Origin: Welwitschia mirabilis
Lineage: Eukaryota > Gnetophyta > Gnetopsida > Welwitschiales
DNA length: 64,000 nt
Assembly: GCA_051453625.1 (NCBI GenBank)
Contig: JBOZIK010000001.1
Location: forward strand, 227,879,979-227,943,978
Reading direction: 5' to 3'
Shown here: in pieces, positions 1 through 12,445 of the stretch
Numbering within the stretch: the first letter of the stretch is position 1
Layout of the letters: the number at the start of each line of letters is the position of its first letter
The notes under the pieces: generated by a model
What the model saw: only the letters and a program-made list of their open reading frames with translations
Database searches by the model: none
Told to the model about the DNA's origin: nothing
Made by a program: the position numbers and the translations under genes

Positions 1-360
1 AATGAGACAAACTCTTCAATTCTAATGAATAAAATGATAAGTATGCTATGAATCAAGTGCCCTTATACATCTTAAGAATGTAAAAGTCATGATAGAGTAA
101 ATCTACTTATTTATCATTCTTGGTTCTAGGTAAGAGTACATGTACTTAGTCACACGTTTATTTATTTCATAATGCATAAAATCTATCAATCACATAACAC
201 AAGAAAGAAAACGTTAACTCATAATATAGTACACCTAATATATTTATCAAGAATTTAAATAACTAAATAAGATGTAAAATATATTATTACATTCTCTTAA
301 ATTTTTAATTTATTAGTTTTATTATGTGATTTTAATTTCTTACATTATGGGTTATCTAAT
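1..360. repeat. Direct repeat, copy 1 (~360 bp)
   Basis: This stretch recurs at about 1009-1368 in the same orientation. The right-hand two thirds are almost identical, differing at about two positions over the last 200 bases, while the first 120 bases differ more. No open frame of note is present. The copy stops exactly at an assembly gap. It could be a genuine segmental or tandem duplication, two copies of a dispersed repeat, or an assembly artefact from unmerged alleles. Confidence 0.85.
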
Positions 361-460
361 NNNNNNNNNNNNNNNNNNNNNNNNNNNNNNNNNNNNNNNN
401 NNNNNNNNNNNNNNNNNNNNNNNNNNNNNNNNNNNNNNNNNNNNNNNNNNNNNNNNNNNN
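361..460. other. Assembly gap (100 N)
   Basis: A run of exactly 100 N, the usual placeholder for a gap of unknown size. It interrupts the sequence that continues without a break in the second repeat copy after 1368. Confidence 0.99.
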
Positions 461-1008
461 TCGCATCATTCCACTAGAATCTTAAAAAGACATCATCTGA
501 ATAATAAGAGTAAAGAACTTACTTGAGAAGATTTAGTAAGTCCTTGATAGTTGAAGATTGATGAAGATCCAAGATTAAAAGGTTTTTAGCTTTAAGCTTT
601 CAAGCTCCAAGCTTCACAAGCAAAAGAATGAAAGAAAGAGAGATGAAAGAAGAAAATGCACTTGTATGAAAAATAAAAAAATGGAAAGTATCTCCTTTTA
701 CAAGAGAGGAAAGGATCTTTATATATGGATAAACAAAGGGACATAGCTCTCAAAAGATCACATGATTTAGCATTGATAAGTAAGATGAGTAACAAGTGAC
801 ATGGAGGTATAAAAAGAGATCATATTTATGACTCATGCAATTAACTAGGTTGAGTAATCTTCTTACTTTAATTAATAAGATTACTTACATGCATCGTTTC
901 CTCATGTTAGCTTATTTTTAATCCTTTATAGGCTCATAAGTAAGTTTAGTTCATCCAAGAGATGAATCAAAATAATGAATGCACAAATTTCAAAATTATC
1001 TTATAGCA
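461..1008. other. Spacer between direct repeats, no gene seen
   Basis: Low-complexity AT-rich sequence with a purine-rich stretch near 620-660. Short open frames occur on both strands but none resembles a known protein. I see no terminal repeats or RNA gene here. Confidence 0.5.
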
Positions 1009-1368
1009 TAATGAAATAAGCTCTTTAATTTCAATGAATAAAACAATAACTATGTTATAAACCAAGTGCCCTTACACATCTCAAGACATAAAAGTTAAGG
1101 TAGAGTAAATCTACTTATTTATTATTCTTGGTTCTAGGTAAGAGTACATGTACTTGTTCACACGTTCATTTATTTCATAATGCATAAAATCTATCAATCA
1201 CATAACACAAGAAAGAAAACGTTAACTCATAATATAGTATACCTAATATATTTATCAAGAATTTAAATAACTAAATAAGATGTAAAATATATTATTACAT
1301 CCTCTTAAATTTTTAATTTATTAGTTTTATTATGTGATTTTAATTTCTTACATTATGGGTTATCTAAT
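1009..1368. repeat. Direct repeat, copy 2 (~360 bp)
   Basis: Second copy of the repeat that opens the window, displaced by about 1.0 kb. It continues without a break into the 3' flank of the M1 element, so it probably belongs to sequence just outside or at the end of that element. Confidence 0.85.
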
Positions 1369-1639
1369 TTTAAATTCTTTGATAGCTTTTCTCATAAAAA
1401 CATTTAAACATGATTATTATCATTTTCATGGTGAATAAAAAAAGTTAAAGACTAAAGTTAGTTTAAAATGCTATCTTATTCTAAGAAGGCCTTTGAAAAA
1501 GAGTAATTCATTATCTGATTAAAAGGTTGATATACTTAATATTTAAATAAATAAATTTTACAAAATGTGGAATATGACATGTCACTCATAAGAATGCTAA
1601 ATAACACCTCATATTCAACTTCCTCTAATATCATGAAAG

Positions 1640-3400
1640 TGTTCATAGAGATTTCTCATTTTCTTCCCCCTTTTTTAACATCAATAATACCTAATCATTT
1701 AGAGTTAAGTCACTTATGTAACGATCTTCATGTTCTATATCATTAATATCATTATGAATACCATGAATGGGGGAAGTCTAAATGGTATATGATGATGATA
1801 ATGATGGATATGAAGTATGTCATTGTTGAGATGGTCCCTAAGATAACTGTCCATAATCCTATGAGGCCTACCTCCTCATATAGACATAAGCATAAGATGT
1901 AATGGAGGGATCACAAAAGCTATTGATGGATACTATTATAAAATCTATCTAAGATGAAGGAGTAACACTACTTGGTGGAGCATAAATAGTAGATGGTAGT
2001 GGAGGCAGTAAGAATAGCCAAGGTGGTGATGGAGTAGGAGATTATGATGATGCTAGTGATGATTTGAAAGTATTAGTAGGATATTGAATGGAGAATTTTC
2101 ATTATAGCATATGAAATATGAGAGGCTCATCATCCAAATCCCTTAACTCTACATGGTGTGGCTATGATGGAGGCTATTCCTTTTCCTCAATTTATTCCTT
2201 TCTCTTTCTTTGATTTAACTATGTCTAATTCTTCTAATTTCTTTACTTTAGTTAAATCATACCCTATACCAATAAGTGCTGGAGTATCCTTTTCCTCTTT
2301 ATTTTCTTCTAAATCTATACAAGTAGTAGTTCTTATAGTCCCGCAACTAGTAGCAGGGGTGTCCCCCTTACTTCTTATATCTTTATGCGTCTTCAACTAT
2401 AATAGATTTCTTATTGATCTTATCATGAAGACCTTTCTTAACAAAGAATGAACTATAGGAATCTGTAGATTGGATTTCTGAAATTATTTATTGGAAGGTC
2501 TTCTACTTATTCCCTCCCTAGTTGAATGGGTGGTTATCTATTTTCATTGAACTTAAATAGAGGTTTATTTGGACTTATGAGATTTACTTAAGGCATTATA
2601 ATATTAGCATTACTAATAATAAGACTAATTGAGCATGGATGGATTAAGGATTGGCCTTTGTAAAATAAAGTAACAATATCCTTATTAAGTACAAATTCCA
2701 AATCAATTTTAAAGCTAATGAGTAAATAATATACTACAAATTACTACATTGGATTACAGTAATTTTAATTGTCATCTCTAGCTAAAACATTATAAAATGA
2801 TATCAAACTCAACAGAAATGCATCAGAGATTCATTCTCATAAAAATTGATATTAGAATTATCAAAGATCATTGTGCTCAAGCAATGATGAGACATTCTAT
2901 CTTTATTACTTTTAAAAATTTCTCAAAATATTTGCTTAAATATATAAGAAATATTAAATACATTAATGCTAAGTAGATTATTAATTACATTAGAATTCAA
3001 ATGAAGGAGTGTACCTCTAACTTATGTTTGAAAGTACCTTATGGAGTCATCAATTTCATGAATGTTATCATAAAATTCCTAAACCATGGGATCTAAAATA
3101 CTCTATGATAACTAAATAATCATCCAAGGTAAGAGTAGTAAAATAGAATCTAATATTTCCTATGTTTTTTAAATTCTAGGTCCTATCTACAATAATAGAA
3201 TAATGAGTTCACAAATTATATCTTCCTTGGGCTGCTTCATGGTAAAACCAAGCCTCATACTATGATATATATGTTTATTAGGCAATCTCTATTCCCTTGA
3301 TAGAGCTTATAGGATTTCTTCTCATAATATTTATGTGATATAAATAGAATTAATTGAATCTATGAAAGAAACTAGTAGAAAATCCAAAGACTTGCACTCT
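1640..3400 (-). pseudogene. M1 envelope-like / plant-transposon-protein remnant
   Basis: Minus-strand coding remnant. The longest open piece is 2187-2396 (69 residues, Lys/Glu-rich). Its segment around DTPALIGIGYDL is matched by a related segment in M2 at about 34,150-34,330, and flanking nucleotides align across 2,590-2,800 and 34,560-34,750. Downstream in the reading direction the product becomes Pro/Ser-rich (about 1,960-2,060), then Asp/His-rich near 1,700-1,800. The remnant ends beside a purine-rich run at about 1,662-1,676 that could be a polypurine tract. Location after pol and the Pro/Ser-rich tail fit the envelope-like proteins of sireviruses or the family called putative plant transposon protein. 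I cannot tell which without a profile search. Confidence 0.5.
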
Positions 3401-3542
3401 ATGAAGGAATCCACCTGTGTGTACCCATTTCTAAGACTTATACCATAAGCAAGACATACATCTATGGAACACTATAATAAAAAAAGATCTTAGATATCTT
3501 AATGGAATACCTAATGAGTAGAGGAGAGAAAATAAGAATTGG

Positions 3543-3573
3543 TGATCCCTTTCTCACTTAAGAAAGGGGATCA
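3543..3573. repeat. Short perfect-arm hairpin
   Basis: The 31 bases can fold into a stem of about 12 bp with one bulge: arm TGATCCCTTTCT pairs with AGAAAGGGGATCA around a 6-base loop. It lies between the envelope-like module and the AGATGTCT-type repeat block of M1. Function unknown; it could mark the end of a small inserted element. Confidence 0.7.
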
Positions 3574-3608
3574 ATCCCTATCTTTTAAATATATTTTTAT
3601 TTTCTTTC

Positions 3609-3900
3609 CTACTATATTAAATAAATTGACCATTATAAAGATGTTTAAAATAATAATTATAGACATCTAAGATACTAAAAAAAACTACTATAAAATAATC
3701 AAAAGTTTACTTTGAAATACCAAAGATGTTTGATCTTGTCAAAGATGTCTAAAATGAAATAAATAGATGTCTATATGTTTAAAATAAATCTATCCTACTT
3801 TACTTAAGTTTTTGGTGACTGATAATGAAATATTTCTATAACTTGAAAAGACATCTTCACCATAAATGTTTGCTCATATAAAAGACTTCTAGCTTGCATT
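3609..3900. repeat. AGATGTCT/AGACATCT repeat block, M1 left
   Basis: The motif AGATGTCT or its complement AGACATCT, with variants such as AAGATGTTT, recurs in both orientations every 20-60 bases. The block starts with TACTATATTAAATAAATTG, which loosely resembles a decayed CACTA terminus, and sub-terminal arrays of short mixed-orientation motifs are typical of CACTA ends. The same kind of block lies in the equivalent place in M2 (35,541-35,830). The identification as a CACTA end is tentative. Confidence 0.5.
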
Positions 3901-4139
3901 CTTAGAAACTTGCAAAATTATTACTAACAACATTGTTAAAATTTTTTCAATTTTAACTTAAAAAGAGCAAGACTGAGAGGGGTATAAGGCAATCCTATTT
4001 AACCAATAAAAAAACTTCCTTGAGTACTTCAAATTAAGTTTCTAACCTAATATAAACTTTAATAGTACTGGTTTTATCTCAACTCATAAATGATAATACA
4101 AGTAACATGCTACGTTAACATTAGAGGGAAGTTACTTGT

Positions 4140-5950
4140 TAACTTACCTACTTGGGTAAGGTTCAATCCTCAAGTTTTTATAGACCTTAAAGAATGTTTC
4201 ACCACATAATGCCTTATGGAACACATCAATAAGTTAATCCTTTATCTTAACATACTTTAATACAATATCCCCATTTTACAGATGTTCGTGAAGGAAGCGA
4301 TGTATAATTTCAATATGTTTTATTTTTTAGTATTAGATAGGATTGTTAAATATGTTGATTACATTCTTGTTATTATAATAAATAAGTATGTTCTATATTT
4401 TAAACCCAAAATCTTTCAATATGTTTTATGACAATAATTAATTTAGCTTCAGTGGTTGAAAGAGTAGTTCAATTTTATTTCCTACTACTCCATGATATTA
4501 AGAATTTTTTCAAAGGTAACAACTTTCACTTGTGCTTCTCCTATCATCCTTGAAAACTATCCAATCTACATCATAATACTTAACTAAATCAAGGCAAAAG
4601 CCTTTTGAATACCAAAGGTCCTAAGTAGTAGTACCCTTTAAATAATAAAATATTATTCTAATAGCTACAAGATGCAATTATTTAGTGTTACTTTGATAAG
4701 AAGCACAAATTCCTACACCTAATAAGATATCTAGTCTACTAGTAATAAAATAAAGTAGACTACCAATCATATTCTATACAACTTTTAGTTAAGTTTATTA
4801 CCATGTTTATCTTTGTTTAATTTGGTGCCTTTCTTCATGGCTATATCTTTTACATTGTAATCCTATAATCCATTTTTAACTAATAGATTTTTAATATTCT
4901 TTTTTTGAGAAAATAATGTATATTCTTTATATTGCGTTACTTGTAAATCCAAGAAGTTATTCATTTCTCTAATGAGGCTTATTTCAAATTCATCTTACAT
5001 TATCTTAGCTTCATGTAAAATGATTCATTAGTGCCACCAAATATAAGATCATTCATGTATATTTGTACAATAGTGAGATCATTACCATTAATTCTAATAA
5101 ATAATGTGATATCAAATGCATTTCTTTTGAAATCATTATTAATCAAGTAATCTAAAAGTATTTCATACTATGTTCTTAGAGATTTCTTAAGTTCATAGGG
5201 AGGTTTTTTAGACATATAAACATAAATTAAAATATGAGAATTAGTAAAACCTTTAAGCTATTCAACATATATGGCTTCTTGTAGAACTCTATTTAAGTAC
5301 GCACTCTTGACATCCATTTGGTAGAGCTTGAATACTTTAAAGCATGGAGATGCAAAAAGAATTATAATTAATTCCATGTGTTCTACTAGTGAAAAAATTT
5401 CTTCAAAGGAAATTCCTTATTATTAGTTATATCTTCTAGCCTCTAATCTTGCTATGTTTCTAATAACATTTTTATTTTCATTTATTTTATTCCTAAAATT
5501 CCACTTTGTGCCTATTACTAGTCTGTTAGATGATCTTGAAACTATCTTAATTTAACTCTTGTTACATAGCTAGCATATAGTTTTCATCATCTGTCTATCC
5601 ATAAAACTCTTTAGTGCTACTTCTTATTTATATACCATAATATGGACTTCATATAATGTTATTAGCTCAATGACCCTTCTTAAGTATATGCATTTGAGAA
5701 GAAGTCTAATTTTCTAATTCTCCTTCTTTTCCTTTTTACTATTTTATTGGGTTAATTTATCATTAATACATTTTTCAATTTGTATGGGTACATAATCATC
5801 CTACAAATAAATAGATGATGAGTGAGTTTCATCAATTATGACATTTATGAATTTTTCTACTGCGCTTGTGTTCTTATTGAGTACTTGGTAGGCTTTACTA
5901 ACTAATGAATATCTTAAAAATATTCTTTTAACTATGGAATTAAATATTAT
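4140..5950 (-). pseudogene. M1 reverse transcriptase and RNase H remnant
   Basis: Minus-strand translation, with stops skipped, gives the copia RT landmarks: KLYQMDVKSAYLN near 5,290-5,340, and the active-site box as YMND followed by LIFGGTN at 5,048-5,059, where the family has Y-V-D-D. RNase H follows at 4,140-4,700 and ends in a short C-terminal tail (IEPYPSR then stop) near 4,151. The second catalytic Asp position is retained but the first is Asn, a G-to-A change. Several TAG/TAA codons stand where Gln is usual. The protein cannot be made intact. Compared with M2, this copy keeps the RT that M2 has lost. Confidence 0.85.
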
Positions 5951-7110
5951 AAGTTAATATTTCTCATTTATAATAAAACATTTTAAGCAAAGAATATAAA
6001 AGTGACTTACAAAGGCTTTCTTACTAGATCATAGCTCATAGGGATTTAGAAGTAAATCTTCTTATAAATCTCTATTGGAGACATAACAAATAGTGTTAAT
6101 GACCTTTGCTCAAAAATGATATAGAACTTGTTTATTATGATCATTGACCTTTCCATCTTATTTATCACTTAGTGTTTTCTTTCCACCATTACATTTTGTT
6201 GTGGGGTTCTTAGAGCTAAAAACTAATGATGTATGCTAAATGTTATAGAAATCTCTAAATCTAGAATTTTTGAATTTATTTCCATTATTTATTCTTATGA
6301 TCTCAATTATACATTCTTCTTTATTTTGTAACCTAATATGCAACTTTGAAAAGATTTCAAAGGCCTCATCCTTCTATGAAAGGAAGGCCATCCATGTATT
6401 ATAAGAATAATCATCAATAATAATTAAATATGACTTTTTCTTGCTAAGACTTTTCATAGGTAAAGGACCAATAATATCAAGATGAAGTAGATCTAATATA
6501 TGTGTAGTATTAATAGAATTTATCTTACTAGATCTTATCCTTTTTCTTTTCTTTTTGATAATTTATAAACCTGATCATAAAAATGTTATAACTTAGGCAT
6601 TTCTCTTATCATTTATTTTAAGAAAAGGTTCTTTAGTAGTTTGTTATTGACATGTTTATGATTCTTGTGCCATATTCTTACATTACCTATAGTACTTAAC
6701 AAACACTTAGTACCATCATTAGAAATATCTTGTAATGTAGTAACATACATGTTGGATTTCTAATGACTAATAAATAAAACTTTGTTTATATTACATTCCT
6801 TAATAATATAATCATCTTTGGTGAAATTTATAACAAAATTAGCATCACATAATTGTCTAGCACTAAGTAAGTTATGTTTTAAAACTTTAGCATAAAATAT
6901 ATATTTTACTTCAAAATGCTTACCTCCACCAATGGCTCTAATACTATTGGTTGGTGCCTCTGTGTTATCACTAAAAGTGACTACACCTTTATCTTACTTA
7001 ACCAAAGAAGTGGAATTCAATTTGTCACTTGTTTTATGCCTTGATCATCCACTATTAACATACCATGCATGCCTCTTTATATCTTTCAAGGCAATTTAAG
7101 CTAAAAGAGC
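5950..7110 (-). pseudogene. M1 integrase and protease remnant
   Basis: The integrase C-terminal part reads on the minus strand around 5,900-6,200 and is alignable to the open M2 piece at 36,377-36,712. The pre-integrase segment near 6,790-6,900 reads LKHNLLSARQLCDANFVINF and matches M2 at about 37,370-37,470. The aspartic protease site at 7,048-7,059 reads V-N-S-G: the catalytic Asp of the D-S-G motif has become Asn. The Cys that normally follows has become a stop. These features identify the gene family firmly and show that it is inactive. Confidence 0.8.
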
Positions 7111-7599
7111 TTGCCTTGGTTTAGGGAACCACATTTTATTAGGCCTTATTTGTAGAAAATGTTGTATCAATATCTTTGACCTTTTGGCATTGTAAGCATA
7201 TGTCTTCTACTTAACTTATATGGATAATTAAATTGACAATGATCATGCTTATAATATTAATAATAATTAATAGTATTTATAAACACTAAAAGTTTATACC
7301 TTGGCCTATAGTTCTACTTGTTGAAGAATGAGATTGAAGTACTTGTAAAAGCTTCATTGTGTCTTAACACATGTTTTGTCATTGATACTCTTACATTGAC
7401 CAAGCATGATCTTTAATGCTTCATTTCCTTGGGTAAATGTCTCATTGGTCTTCACTGCATCTATAACTTCTTGCCTAAAATTCTTCAACTCATATGTTAG
7501 TTTGTCAATCTTATTCTTGAGGTCTTAGTTTTCATTTATCAATTTATTGCAAGAATTTTTTTCTTGTTTAAAAACTAATTCATGGCTATGAAGCAATTT

Positions 7600-9400
7600 T
7601 TTCATCTTATAAGATAATAGTTGCAACTTAGCAGATTCTTTAAAAATTAAATCATACTTTTCTTGAACTGTCATACTATTTTATTTTCACTTCCTAATTC
7701 TTATTTATCATATTCCTTTTCATTTTTGTTTAGGGTGCGAATAATAGCCATGTAACATAGATGAGAACTCTCTTCATCTAAGATGTCTACACCTATGGAA
7801 TCTTCATCATCATTATCCCAACTTGTAAAGAAGTATTTATTTTTCTAGGACTCTTTCTTTAGTTCTTTTTTCTATAATCGGTTAGAGATAAGACATTCTA
7901 AGGCTAAATGGTCTTATCCTTCACACACCTAACATTATAACTAAATATGTCATTTTTTAAATATGAAATAAATGAAGACTTAGCTTTGAACTTCCCTTTT
8001 TTTTTGAAATCCTAATTATATTTTGTAGTCCTCTTTGTTTTCCTATGAGAGTAGTCTCTTGACACACCTTATGGTTAGAGCTAGTTCTTTGTTTACATAA
8101 TCTTCTAAATCATCTAAAACTTCTTTAGTCTTTTTTTTTAAATGATAGTCTTAAGCCCTCACTTGCTTTAAGTGCTATGGGCTTTTCTTTCATAGGTCTC
8201 TCTTGGACGAAATTCATTTCATATGCTATTAGGGCACTTTCAAATTTTTCAATCTTAATGTTGTTTAAGTATCTTAATTCTTTTATTATAGTTGTTTTTA
8301 ATTTGTATTCAAGAGTTAAATATTTGAATAATTTTTTAGTTACNNNNNNNNNNNNNNNNNNNNNNNNNNNNNNNNNNNNNNNNNNNNNNNNNNNNNNNNN
8401 NNNNNNNNNNNNNNNNNNNNNNNNNNNNNNNNNNNNNNNNNNNNNNNNNNNNNNNNNNNNNNNNNNNNNNNNNNNNNNNNNNNNNNNNNNNNNNNNNNNN
8501 NNNNNNNNNNNNNNNNNNNNNNNNNNNNNNNNNNNNNNNNNNNNNNNNNNNNNNNNNNNNNNNNNNNNNNNNNNNNNNNNNNNNNNNNNNNNNNNNNNNN
8601 NNNNNNNNNNNNNNNNNNNNNNNNNNNNNNNNNNNNNNNNNNNNNNNNNNNNNNNNNNNNNNNNNNNNNNNNNNNNNNNNNNNNNNNNNNNNNNNNNNNN
8701 NNNNNNNNNNNNNNNNNNNNNNNNNNNNNNNNNNNNNNNNNNNNNNNNNNNNNNNNNNNNNNNNNNNNNNNNNNNNNNNNNNNNNNNNNNNNNNNNNNNN
8801 NNNNNNNNNNNNNNNNNNNNNNNNNNNNNNNNNNNNNNNNNNNNNNNNNNNNNNNNNNNNNNNNNNNNNNNNNNNNNNNNNNNNNNNNNNNNNNNNNNNN
8901 NNNNNNNNNNNNNNNNNNNNNNNNNNNNNNNNNNNNNNNNNNNNNNNNNNNNNNNNNNNNNNNNNNNNNNNNNNNNNNNNNNNNNNNNNNNNNNNNNNNN
9001 NNNNNNNNNNNNNNNNNNNNNNNNNNNNNNNNNNNNNNNNNNNNNNNNNNNNNNNNNNNNNNNNNNNNNNNNNNNNNNNNNNNNNNNNNNNNNNNNNNNN
9101 NNNNNNNNNNNNNNNNNNNNNNNNNNNNNNNNNNNNNNNNNNNNNNNNNNNNNNNNNNNNNNNNNNNNNNNNNNNNNNNNNNNNNNNTGGAATTGTACAT
9201 AAAGGCTTCGTTTTCTTGGGCTTTCCATGTCCTCCTAGGCTTGACCTATGTGATAGTATTTCCTATAAAATATTTAATATTTTTTATAGGCTTTGTATAT
9301 CTATCTGTAATGATTTTCTAGATCTAAAACTCAAAAAAAATATAATTACACTTGCATCCTTTCTTTTAATAAGCATAGTTTATCCCATTAAAGATTGAAG
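7600..9400 (-). pseudogene. M1 gag remnant with zinc knuckle
   Basis: A CCHC zinc knuckle (C-x2-C-x4-H-x4-C) occupies 7,893-7,934 exactly in frame, but contains TAG at the second residue and TAA inside the loop. The N-terminal part of gag at about 9,300-9,400 reads FNGINYAY, homologous to FDGANYAYW of M2. The middle lies in the 844-base gap. Nucleocapsid and RNA packaging would be its role in an active element. The TAG inside the knuckle is shared with M2. Confidence 0.8.
8344..9187. other. Assembly gap (844 N)
   Basis: Run of 844 N, a sized rather than default gap. It lies inside M1 gag, so the sequence removed is probably retroelement gag, but this cannot be seen. Confidence 0.99.
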
Positions 9401-9479
9401 GTGTGAAGGATGGTATTCATTTCATGGTTAATCTAAGGATTTTACCTCTTTTTAAGAGTACTTTCTTTGACATCAGTTA

Positions 9480-10690
9480 AGAACTTTAAACTAAGAGGGA
9501 AGGGATAAATGAAATTTACTAAGAAAATTTTAACTAACTTTAGTTTTAGAATTACAAACTAAAACCTTACTAATTTACTTGGTTTTCCAAATTGAGTATG
9601 TTCACACATAAAGGATAGCCTTCCTTTATACTTCTAAATATCTTTAATTTGTAATGATAGTAGTTTTAAAGAACTAAAAACCTTATATAATAATGATATA
9701 ATTCTTTTAATGCAACACTCTCTTCCCCTTAGGGACTGTAATAGAATAATAAATCAAAAGTATTCACAAGTACTTGTCAAATTACAAAGAGCAAATCCAT
9801 CTAAGAGTTGCCTTATACTTGAAATTCCTAAGTAAGAAATCCTAATAAAATAGGTATAGATAAACATATTTGGATTAAAAATAAATAATTCTATAAATAA
9901 AATAGTCTAAGAATGATGTGTCAATAAATTAATGTTAAGAATGAATGAGCCTAAAATGGTAAGATGTATGTAGTAGCTTAAGTTTTTCTTTGATCTCATG
10001 TTCCATTAACAAGATTGTAATAGTGGATGAGCTTAAATTACATAGATGTCTTTAGTAACATTGTGAATAATTAATTCTAAATGATTATTTCTTATATGGC
10101 ATTAATTAGTTATTATCTAATAATTTTTTCTTGTACATTTTCTACACCTTAAGCATTCTAGTAAGTTAACCTAGAGAGATAATAATTAGAATAAATTTGA
10201 ATACTTTTCAATGGTAAAAAATAATTGGTTTTAAACATCTAATAGCTATTTGTCCATTACGTCATTTTTTAAAATAGATGCATATAGAGAGAGGTAGATG
10301 TCTTTCTCAAATAAATTTCTTTCATATAGATAGACATCTATAATGAAGCTATCTAGATTCCGATGAACTTCTAATTGATGTTTCTTTGACATTGTGGCAT
10401 CGTGTTCAGTGTGTATAACTTATCCGGTTACTCAAAAAGTTATTAAATCATCATGTAAGGTTTATATCTATAGTATTATAAATAAGTGAAAGAACATAAT
10501 ATAGATATAGTTTAGATCACAAGGAACAATGGCTAATATCTTAACTTAGACTACATGATATTATATAATATACATTGTGAATGATATTAATGTTTAGCTA
10601 TAGTATTTGTATTGGCCAACATTAAATTTGAATGTTTTGTATTAATTCCTTAACATAGTAATGGGTTGGTTAGCTATAAGTGTGAAATAG
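9480..10690 (-). mobile_element. M1 upstream flank (probable 5' LTR region)
   Basis: The sequence right of the M1 gag start aligns in patches with the equivalent flank of M2: aagtattcacaagtact near 9,760 versus 39,865, and attctagtaagttaacct near 10,155 versus 48,135 (beyond the CACTA inserted in M2). It contains AGATGTCT-type motifs at about 10,270-10,350. Position next to a primer-binding-site equivalent implies the 5' LTR, but I could not fix the ends or find a matching 3' LTR. Confidence 0.45.
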
Positions 10691-10697
10691 AAACTAG

Positions 10698-10699
<2 letters not shown>

Positions 10700-10771
<72 letters not shown>

Positions 10772-10871
10772 NNNNNNNNNNNNNNNNNNNNNNNNNNNNN
10801 NNNNNNNNNNNNNNNNNNNNNNNNNNNNNNNNNNNNNNNNNNNNNNNNNNNNNNNNNNNNNNNNNNNNNNN

Positions 10872-10936
<65 letters not shown>
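10700..10936. repeat. (AC)n microsatellite spanning a gap
   Basis: Uninterrupted AC repeat at 10,700-10,771 and again 10,872-10,936, with 100 N between. The true array is at least ~137 bp and probably longer. The gap is best explained by failure to assemble through the repeat. Apparent long Cys-Val or Thr-His frames here are repeat artefacts. Confidence 0.98.
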
Positions 10937-10940
<4 letters not shown>

Positions 10941-12432
10941 AAAACAAGCTATATTTTCATATTAAAAATTTGTCAACATCCTAATATTAAGCATTAGTTA
11001 TAGAAATATAAACCATGTAAATTTTTCTATAACTTTAAAAATTTCAGTAAAATCAAGTTAACTTAATGGTCTAATGCCATCAAATTTTATTAGATTAAAT
11101 GTTATCAAGGATAAGAAAAATAGGAATTAAAGTTCATTGCTTAAGAGAAACTTGACAAGAGAGTAATTATAAAAATGCAATGTATATAATGACATTTTAT
11201 AAAACCAAACTTAATACCTATTAGTTGACATATTTCATGATAACTAGTAAGGTTGTTATTATTGGCTTGTTTATTGTGATCTGAACTATATCTATATTAT
11301 CATATTTCACTTATTTAGAGCACTATAGATAGGGACATTACATTTTAATGTTAGAGCCCTAGGTTGTAACATTGGGTTTTATAATTACTATAATTGATTT
11401 TTCTATAATTAAAAACTTGAATTTTGCCTATGCGATAAAATTTATTAAGTTTAGAACTTCTATTAGTACTTCCTAATAGCATAGTAATAACTTCTTTTAT
11501 AATACTCTTAGTGAAGGCATTGAGTTGGATGATTTGAATTTAACTACATGTGGAGTCTTTAATTAGCTAATCCTATTATTTATAATCTTGGAATACATAT
11601 ATAGGTATTTAACCTTATAAGGCTAGACTTTGCTCACTATTAATTAATCTAAAAGCTCTTGTATATTTTTTTAGTATGTGCTTGCATAACTTTGGACTTA
11701 TTTCATACATTTTATCCTTGACTTATTAGGCTTTAAGATGCTATATTATACATATTAATCGTTGAAGTGAAAATTCAACTATTTTATACAAATAGATGTA
11801 TGAAAGAGGTATTGAAAGAAGTACACAACAAAGGAGTATAGAGTGGAAGAGACCTATAATTTATGAGTTAAAGCTTGAGGGATTTCTACATAACATCCTT
11901 AGAGGTGAGTGTTATAATTTGAATTGAGAGATTATTATGTTGTAATACTTGATTTTATGGTCCAAGCTTACTTGGGTTTTGGTCAAATCAAGGAAGTCAT
12001 TCAGATATTAAACCATCTATAAGTATACTTAATTATGTTCTTAGAAATCCTATGCAAAGAAATTATGCAGTTCTTACCTAGGCTTTCATAAAAGATATGT
12101 GAGTTCATGAAATGAAAAATATTGAAAGTTGATGTATATAAAAGGTTTTTTATAATTGATACACATATATAGTACAAGCTTTATGTCATAAAGCCAAGTA
12201 AAGAGTAGAGGAAGAAGAGAATTTCTAAAGGCTTGTAATTCCAGACACAAGAGATAATTAGTGTTATCATGATGATTAATATCTTTGATTAGAAAGCTTA
12301 TAGACAACATTCTAACTTATTCAATAATTTATATGGCATTGAAGAAATAACAATTCAGTCTTGTAAGTTTAATGATTAGGACAATATAAAATAAATGTAT
12401 TGTAGCTTAAGTTTTGAGGATGAAGCCTCTTA
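10937..12432 (+). other. Possible gypsy internal remnant, no domains recognised
   Basis: AT-rich sequence upstream of a gypsy-type polypurine tract and LTR. By position it should be the 3' part of a Ty3/gypsy polyprotein, but I could not identify reverse transcriptase, integrase or chromodomain motifs in any frame. The final codons before the LTR (about 12,408-12,440) have the look of the end of a gypsy polyprotein (..SLLRGGV..). It remains unassigned. Confidence 0.3.
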
Positions 12433-12445
12433 AGGGGTGGAGTAA
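12433..12445 (+). promoter_or_regulatory. Polypurine tract of gypsy-type element
   Basis: AAGGGGTGGAGTA directly precedes a TG that starts a long LTR. In plant gypsy elements the plus-strand primer sits at this place, immediately 5' of the 3' LTR, preceded by a sequence like the gaggatgaagcctctt seen here. Confidence 0.6.

Larger units (their letters stand above)
1640..9480 (-). mobile_element. M1: decayed Ty1/copia element with envelope-like module
   Basis: Read on the minus strand, this is a copia-type retroelement in the order gag, zinc knuckle, protease, integrase, reverse transcriptase, RNase H, then a repeat block and an envelope-like/plant-transposon-protein module. The same layout recurs in M2 at 33.8-39.5 kb. 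All frames are broken by stops and frameshifts, and an 844-base gap removes most of gag. The gag start near 9,380 aligns with the gag start of M2. A position equivalent to the M2 primer-binding site lies near 9,466 but is degraded. I did not find a clear 3' LTR. Family assignment is firm from the pol motifs. The sirevirus-like label rests on the extra module and is an inference. Confidence 0.8.

Noticed and set aside
2158-2451. 97-codon plus-strand frame
   Set aside because: Antisense of the minus-strand envelope-like module, which has the homologue in M2.
8125-9228. Frames of 286-367 codons across the large gap
   Set aside because: They are open only because N is unread. The sequence at both ends is copia gag, broken elsewhere.
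3600-10400. Treating the AGATGTCT blocks as the LTR pair of M1
   Set aside because: The two blocks share the motif but do not align as copies of each other, and the left one lies between pol and the envelope-like module.
10642-10965. Long Cys-Val and Thr-His repeat proteins
   Set aside because: Pure translation of (AC)n with N between; no coding evidence.
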